DNA of 64,000 nucleotides, from assembly GCA_009760855.2 (NCBI GenBank), contig WPIO01000033.1:1962501-2026500 (forward strand), in the 5' to 3' direction. The notes beneath the pieces are model-generated. The model did not search any database. It worked only from the letters and a program-made list of their open reading frames with translations, and had not been told where the DNA came from. The stretch's first letter is position 1. Each line of letters starts with the position of its first letter. Of the stretch, positions 60,501 to 64,000 are shown one piece after another. Source of the stretch: Cristatella mucedo. Lineage: Eukaryota; Bryozoa; Phylactolaemata; Cristatellidae. Made by a program: the position numbers and the translations under genes.

Positions 60501-60793
60501 AGGCTTTGGGAGCATATGAACTAAATGCACGGTCTCCAAAGGATTTAAGGTTTGTATGAGGTATTTCTAGACTGTTGGATTCCGAAAAGCGGGTGGTACG
60601 ATGCTTAGCCTGATGGGGTAGTATACCTGACAGATAGGCTGGAGCCATAGAATGAAGGGACCTAAAAGTGAGGGACAAAACCTCTATATAATGGGTTATG
60701 CACATATCATAAAATGATAATATTAATACATTTGATATAGCGCCCTCAGCAAACTAAACCTCTTTCTAGGCACTTTACATATTCTGGAAAGAA

Positions 60794-60890
<97 letters not shown>

Positions 60891-61973
60891 CACCCTAAAA
60901 GAACTGATCTCTATCCAGGAACTTCTTATATGCCACAAGGGCTCGAGCAATTTGGTCGTCAAAGGCAAGCACCTTAACTCAGGGGCTAAGCCAAGAAGAC
61001 ATGTAAATTGGTTAGTGATAACATTAACAGTTTAAGCATGTATAAGCACAAAAAAAATCCACTCAAGGGAAAAATGATAAGGAAAAGATGTTTTTGTTAC
61101 AGCTTCTTTGTTTAAATATAGTCAAGTCAAGGAGGATGTCGGAATGTCAGTTGGTAGCAAGTTCAGTATTAGACTTTGGAAGCATGCAAACTGATGGCAC
61201 GGTCTCTAGCACATGTGAGTTTAGTTAGAGATACAGCCATGCGGCTTGAGTCGGACGAGTGATCTGCACGATGCCAAGCCTGATCAGTAAAAACAGTATA
61301 ATGTGGCAATTTCAACGTTCACACATTACAGGCCTAAGCTGCAGAGTTTTTGAACCAACTTTAAGCATTCTATTGAGCAGGCAGGAAGACCGGCAAGCAG
61401 TGAGTGATATAAGTTGGGATGTCACAAACGCATGGACAGGCAAATGAAGCACAACTAAGACAAATGACAATATCTAAATTGTGCTCATGAAATTGTGCCA
61501 CAACCATCAAAGGCATACAATGCTGGCTAATGAGCTATCGTGAGAACAGGAACCTGAAAATCTCAGGTTTAAATCGACCGTACTGCTCACATATGTCACA
61601 TCACTAATATCCTATAGTCTGATTTGGCTACAGTTAAGATAACAAATGCAAAGTTTGACACACCAAGCCTGCATCAACTTAGACCCAAGGGGATTGCAAC
61701 TAATGATGCAGCAGAGTTTGCTAATGCTTACATACACGAAAGAAAATAGTTTGGGATGTACGAATACACATATCAAGTATCTTGATACAGGAGCCAACAA
61801 AAAACTGAAGATTGCTACATGGATGTTGACGACTTACCAACACAGGAGCAGGTTTAACAAACACAGCTTGCGGATTTCAATGATTGCTCCCAAACCTACC
61901 TTGATTTATGGATTCTCAGCTTTCCTACTTCTCCGGATGCACTGTGCCATCTTTCCGCAAGATACTTTGGCAC
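55220..61973 (-). CDS. GTF2F2: TFIIF small subunit GTF2F2/RAP30 (six coding exons; first exon missing)
   Basis: Coding exons on the reverse strand: 61973-61900, 59483-59326, 59018-58937, 56370-56274, 56138-55995 and 55348-55220, 684 bases, 227 aa from VPKYL to the stop (human has about the same from this point; 249 in full). RAP30 partners RAP74 in TFIIF, stabilising RNA polymerase II at promoters. Seen: ASGEVGKLRIHKS (dimerisation domain), SEVMFCLNERL, EGKVIHRAECRP, the linker (QLDKAVNTYKPVATHQH), then the C-terminal winged helix (GKRARDDKDKVMDILFKAFE, KHQFYNLKDLV, WELKPEYRHY). Junctions are all in frame with GT-AG sites. The N-terminal coding exon (about 24 aa) was not found within 61974-64000. 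Confidence 0.96.
55600..55715 (+). mobile_element. LINE-I/SINE-B type tail fragment in GTF2F2 intron
   Basis: GTTATCACTAACCATATTGA, then GTGAAGTGCTCAGAAAGAGA, GAGGGTGCTATACAAATGAA, TTGTTATTATTATT. Its features are intermediate between the LINE-I 3' UTR (left part) and the SINE-B tail (ATACAAATGAA). Confidence 0.7.
55995..56138 (-). CDS. GTF2F2: GTF2F2 exon encoding the winged-helix start
   Basis: Acceptor CTTTACAG, donor GTAAGT. Encodes MEHESKKKEEGKRARDDKDK through KHQFYNLKDLVTITKQPY. Confidence 0.96.
56274..56370 (-). CDS. GTF2F2: GTF2F2 linker exon
   Basis: Acceptor GTTTCAG, donor GTGGGT. Encodes IKLEESNKPKRQVVQLDKAV and NTYKPVATHQHI. Confidence 0.93.
57495..57530. repeat. Short (GC)n(AC)n repeat
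   Basis: CGCGCGCGCACACACACACA tract inside the GTF2F2 intron at 56371-58936. Confidence 0.9.
58333..58400 (-). mobile_element. LINE-I tail fragment
   Basis: TTAATAACAATACTACACTT, AGCCCTAAGAGAACTCGATT, TCTTTCTAGGCGCTCATTTA in reverse orientation, directly next to a SINE-A copy. Confidence 0.7.
58405..58530 (-). mobile_element. SINE-A copy (partial)
   Basis: The reverse complement has TAGGGGTGAGGTGCTCGTTT, CCCAGGTCGTGGGTTCGAGT (B-box), then CCACTGCAAACGGCTGTGAT. The TATTT tail is missing, because the left side runs into a LINE-I tail. Confidence 0.75.
58937..59018 (-). CDS. GTF2F2: GTF2F2 exon with EGKVIHRAECRP
   Basis: Acceptor ATTGCAG, donor GTACGT. Encodes RIGIEGKVIHRAECRPISDA and NYMNLK. 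Confidence 0.95.
59326..59483 (-). CDS. GTF2F2: GTF2F2 exon with SEVMFCLNERL
   Basis: Acceptor TTTCTGCAG, donor GTAAGC. Encodes VPGGKPSSEVMFCLNERLAA through LHKFIMASTPRQVLSVLAEG. Confidence 0.93.
59772..59835 (-). mobile_element. LINE-I tail fragment
   Basis: AGAAATCTCTTTCTAGGCAC, TTTACACATGTCAGTAAGAA: LINE-I hairpin remnant in reverse, inside the GTF2F2 intron. Confidence 0.6.
60165..60712 (-). mobile_element. LINE-I copy, best preserved 3' end
   Basis: Reading in reverse: RSLHSMAPAYLSGILPHQAK, SLEIPHTNLKSFGDRAFSSY, APKAWNSLPTCVRTSPDLTT, FKRNLKTPI (93 open codons, 60705-60424), then a 3' UTR with repeated GCATGC blocks. The hairpin follows (AAAGCGCCTAGAGAGAGATT with TTCTCTGAGGGCGCTTTATC) and an ATTATTATTGTTATTATC tail (about 60165-60230). 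The RT C-terminus is of the CR1/L2 style. It is 5' truncated. Confidence 0.9.
60796..60887. repeat. (CA)n microsatellite at a SINE-B tail
   Basis: About 46 CA units, directly joined to the 3' end of the reverse-strand SINE-B copy at 60888. Confidence 0.97.
60888..60993 (-). mobile_element. SINE-B copy nested in LINE-I
   Basis: The reverse complement reads TGGCTTAGCCCCTGAGTTAA, GGTGCTTGCCTTTGACGACC, GCTCGAGCCC B-box, TTGTGGCATATAAGAAGTTC, CTGGATAGAGATCAGTTCTT, TTAGGGTGCTC. The flanking LINE-I bases (AGAAAGCA on the left, AGAAGACA on the right) fit a decayed target duplication. Confidence 0.85.
61900..61973 (-). CDS. GTF2F2: GTF2F2 exon with VPKYL...ASGEVGKLRI
   Basis: 74 bases; acceptor GTGGTAG (poor pyrimidine tract), donor GTAGGT. 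Encodes VPKYLAERWHSASGEVGKLR and IHKS, an unmistakable match to the RAP30 dimerisation domain. An in-frame stop lies in the acceptor itself, so the exon must start here. Confidence 0.92.
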
Positions 61974-62466
61974 CTACCACATATTACACGACTGCTTAGG
62001 TAAGATGCAGAAGTCAAAAGATTTACGCACGAAAATGCATCAACAAGCAAAGCGACAATTGGAATACTATGCAGGCTTGATAATTTAAAACGATGCCCTT
62101 CCATTAAAAGATGGATTTTTTATGATAATGAGTAGCTAGGCTTTAAGTCCATTTATGGCCAGATGCCGACAGCATATACAGCTCATAGCATTAGCACTGG
62201 TATGGTGACACAAGATACAAAGCAAACAGACAATCTGCAAGTATGCAGAATTTGTGATCCTAAGCATAGTATTAGCAATCATATTATAAGCTTAATCAAC
62301 AACTGCCTTGTTACATCACAGCTTCTCGATTTCTCATAGCCATTGGAACAAAGCATAATATTATTTGCTAAATAAAGTATGGTGTGAATTGCCAATGATC
62401 ATCCAATGGGGCACCCGAGACTGAAGCTATGCAGGATGTGAGCCACATGCTACGGACTTTGTTACA

Positions 62467-62612
62467 GGGGCAGAGCCAGGATTTTCAGATTGGGGGAAGG
62501 TATACTGCTCCTGCCCCTTGGGCCTGGGGAAATTTGCCCCAGGATATATGTACTTCCCTCTGACCATGGGGGCAGGGGGGCAATTGATCCCCTGCTCCAT
62601 AGCTCTGCCTGG
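62467..62612. mobile_element. Small inverted-repeat element (146 bp)
   Basis: Begins GGGGCAGAGCCAGGATTTT and ends CCATAGCTCTGCCTGG, an imperfect inverted pair. The interior holds G-rich/C-rich complementary segments (GGGGGAAGG, TGCCCCTTGGG, GGGGCAGGGGGG, ATCCCCTGC). The flanks TTGTT on both sides could be a target duplication. Probably a foldback or MITE element. Confidence 0.5.
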
Positions 62613-62619
62613 TTGTTCG

Positions 62620-64000
62620 TGACTTGGCTTGGATTTAAGATCATAAGGCATAAACTGCATTATCCTGGCAACTAAGTGAAATAAAAATTTCCTTTAGCCA
62701 CAAGATAAACATAATCTGGGTAATCATTCATAAGACTTTCAGTCGACTTCAGGTGACCAAAGCTCTCGGCTCTCTACAAGGGCTAGCTACCACATCACAG
62801 CACAACACACTCAAAAAGTAATTTTATGGCATTAGCAGTCTTTAGTGATGTTTCTTAGGTTAAGTGTCTTGATTCTCACTAAATCAAGACTCCTTTCTTT
62901 GTCACACATGTGCTGCACTGTAAGACAGAGCTGCAAGACTTATGGATGCAGACGGAATTCTCTTCAGTAAGTGCCCTGAGCAGATCGACGTAATGATGTG
63001 GGCTAAGATGATGACTAATGCAATGAGAAAAAGGATTGCCTATTTTTAAATCAAATTAAGCGATGGCAAGAGCTGAGTAATGCCTGTCTATACAATGATT
63101 TAACATACTAATATCAGCCAAGTTAACCTGCAAAATGAATTTTTTTCTTAGCCAAGGACACATTCTTAAATTGATTAAAAAGAAGAGAAGATAGATCCCT
63201 TCGTTTGAGAAGCTGTTGCGGCTCCTGTCAAATCGCAGATACAATCCCAAAGTCTTACTTCTGACCTGTAACAGCTACCACAACTGAGCTATTCCAGCTT
63301 AAAAACTACAGCAGTACTAGCCTTCTCATGCTTTCATGTAATCTCATGACTATAGAATAGCCCACCCTCTCCTTTGCTCGAAGACTGTGGGTAGCTGATG
63401 CTTTTGTTCGGCAGGTTCCAGTGCATACCACACTTTCACAAGTCTTACGTACTGCTAGCTTCAATGACCACTAGCTTAAGTGACCAATTTTGAATTTTCT
63501 TTTCCATCCACCCTTCACTGCAACTTTTATACTTCTCAACTGTTTCCCAGTGTCGCTGACTACTGACCGAATTCAAAATTTCGAGCGTATCAACTATTCT
63601 TAGGATAAGCACATAGTCCTCCAGCTTTTTGAGTCACAGGAGGAAATCCCTACAGATAGCTATCAAATAAATCAACTGATCTATCACGGAATCAACTTAT
63701 CAATAAATATTAAATATTCTGCAGACAGCTGAAATTCAAGATTCGGTGGAAGTGGAGTACACCAGCAACAGAAAAAAGGGCGAATATCCCTTACCAAGTC
63801 AGTTAACAATGACAGATCTAGTTTAATCGCAGCTTAAGGGCCATGGCTACTGAAGGAGACAGCTGATTTAATTTATGCACAACGGTGTCATGTCTACTGG
63901 TACGACAAGTGACATGAAATCACTACTGCTGAAAAATCGGTGAGCGAACCGCCGAGTATACGACAGTGGCCGTTCCAGAAAACATTACCTCTCTTGATAC
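62620..64000. other. Unrecognised sequence to the window edge
   Basis: Presumably the first intron or upstream region of GTF2F2. No exon resembling the missing RAP30 N-terminus (TGVWLVK region) and no repeat family was recognised. Confidence 0.45.

Larger units (their letters stand above)
60713..61490 (-). mobile_element. Second LINE-I relic, split by a SINE-B insertion
   Basis: The tail at 60713-60795 (TTAATACATTTGATATAGCG, CTAGGCACTTTACATATTCT) and the rest at 60994-61490 (AAGACATGTAAATTGGTTAG, then decayed RT C-terminus and upstream) are separated by a CA repeat and a SINE-B copy. It lies head to tail with the LINE-I copy at 60165. Confidence 0.75.

Noticed and set aside
62427-62660. Reverse 77-codon and forward 61-codon frames
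   Set aside because: Both cross the small inverted-repeat element and reflect its G/C tracts.
63980-64000. Possible GTF2F2 first exon ending at the right window edge (donor-like GTAATG in reverse)
   Set aside because: The few visible codons do not match the expected TGVWLVK region, and the rest is outside the window.

Overview
This is nuclear DNA from a multicellular animal, most likely an invertebrate. The genes are split by GT-AG introns and encode animal-type proteins. There are long CA/GT/AT microsatellites, tRNA-derived SINEs and many broken LINE copies. There is no sign of operons, CRISPR arrays or bacterial gene organisation. I cannot name the phylum from the sequence alone; a sponge or another early-branching or lophotrochozoan invertebrate would fit.

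Three conserved genes can be reconstructed. (1) A spermine/polyamine oxidase-like flavoenzyme lies on the + strand (11651-36477, six coding exons, 525 aa), with a probable 3' UTR and poly(A) signal at about 38070. (2) Ribosomal protein S7 (RPS7) lies on the - strand (coding 46273 to 43294, 193 aa). It has a short 5'TOP-like noncoding exon near 46464-46490 and a poly(A) signal 9 bases past the stop. (3) The TFIIF small subunit GTF2F2/RAP30 lies on the - strand (61973 to 55220, six coding exons, 227 aa seen); its first coding exon was not found and probably lies to the right. The three genes have unrelated housekeeping roles (polyamine catabolism, translation, RNA polymerase II initiation) and are simply neighbours.

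Most of the rest is mobile DNA. SINE-A has a tRNA-like head and a TATTTATTT-type tail. SINE-B has a tRNA-like head and a 3' hairpin tail. LINE-I is CR1/L2-like by its reverse-transcriptase C-terminus and ends in almost the same hairpin, followed by ATT repeats, so it is the likely driver of SINE-B. LINE-II is a second LINE ending in an ATTAC repeat. A decayed Tc1/mariner transposase lies at about 13.0-13.87 kb. An inverted-repeat element with arms of about 90 bp (46831-47393) sits just upstream of RPS7, and two other small inverted-repeat elements lie at about 29.57-30.35 kb and 62467-62612.

The least described item is a pair of broken copies (4262-5660 and 50350-51800) of a dispersed invertebrate protein family of unknown function. 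Homology between the copies continues about 200 bases past the coding part, which suggests that the whole unit moves.

Layout: 1-11.5 kb repeats and unknown sequence, including one orphan-family copy; 11.6-38.1 kb the amine oxidase with repeat-filled introns; 38.1-43.2 kb repeats; 43.2-46.5 kb RPS7; 46.8-47.4 kb inverted-repeat element; 47.6-51.8 kb unrecognised coding-like sequence and the second orphan copy; 51.9-55 kb repeats; 55.1-62 kb GTF2F2; 62-64 kb mostly unrecognised. Nothing was recognised in about 2.6-4.25, 7.4-9.1, 14.0-16.9, 24.8-26.6, 33.7-34.6, 54.1-55.1 and 62.7-64.0 kb. All calls come from reading and translating the sequence by eye; no database search was possible.
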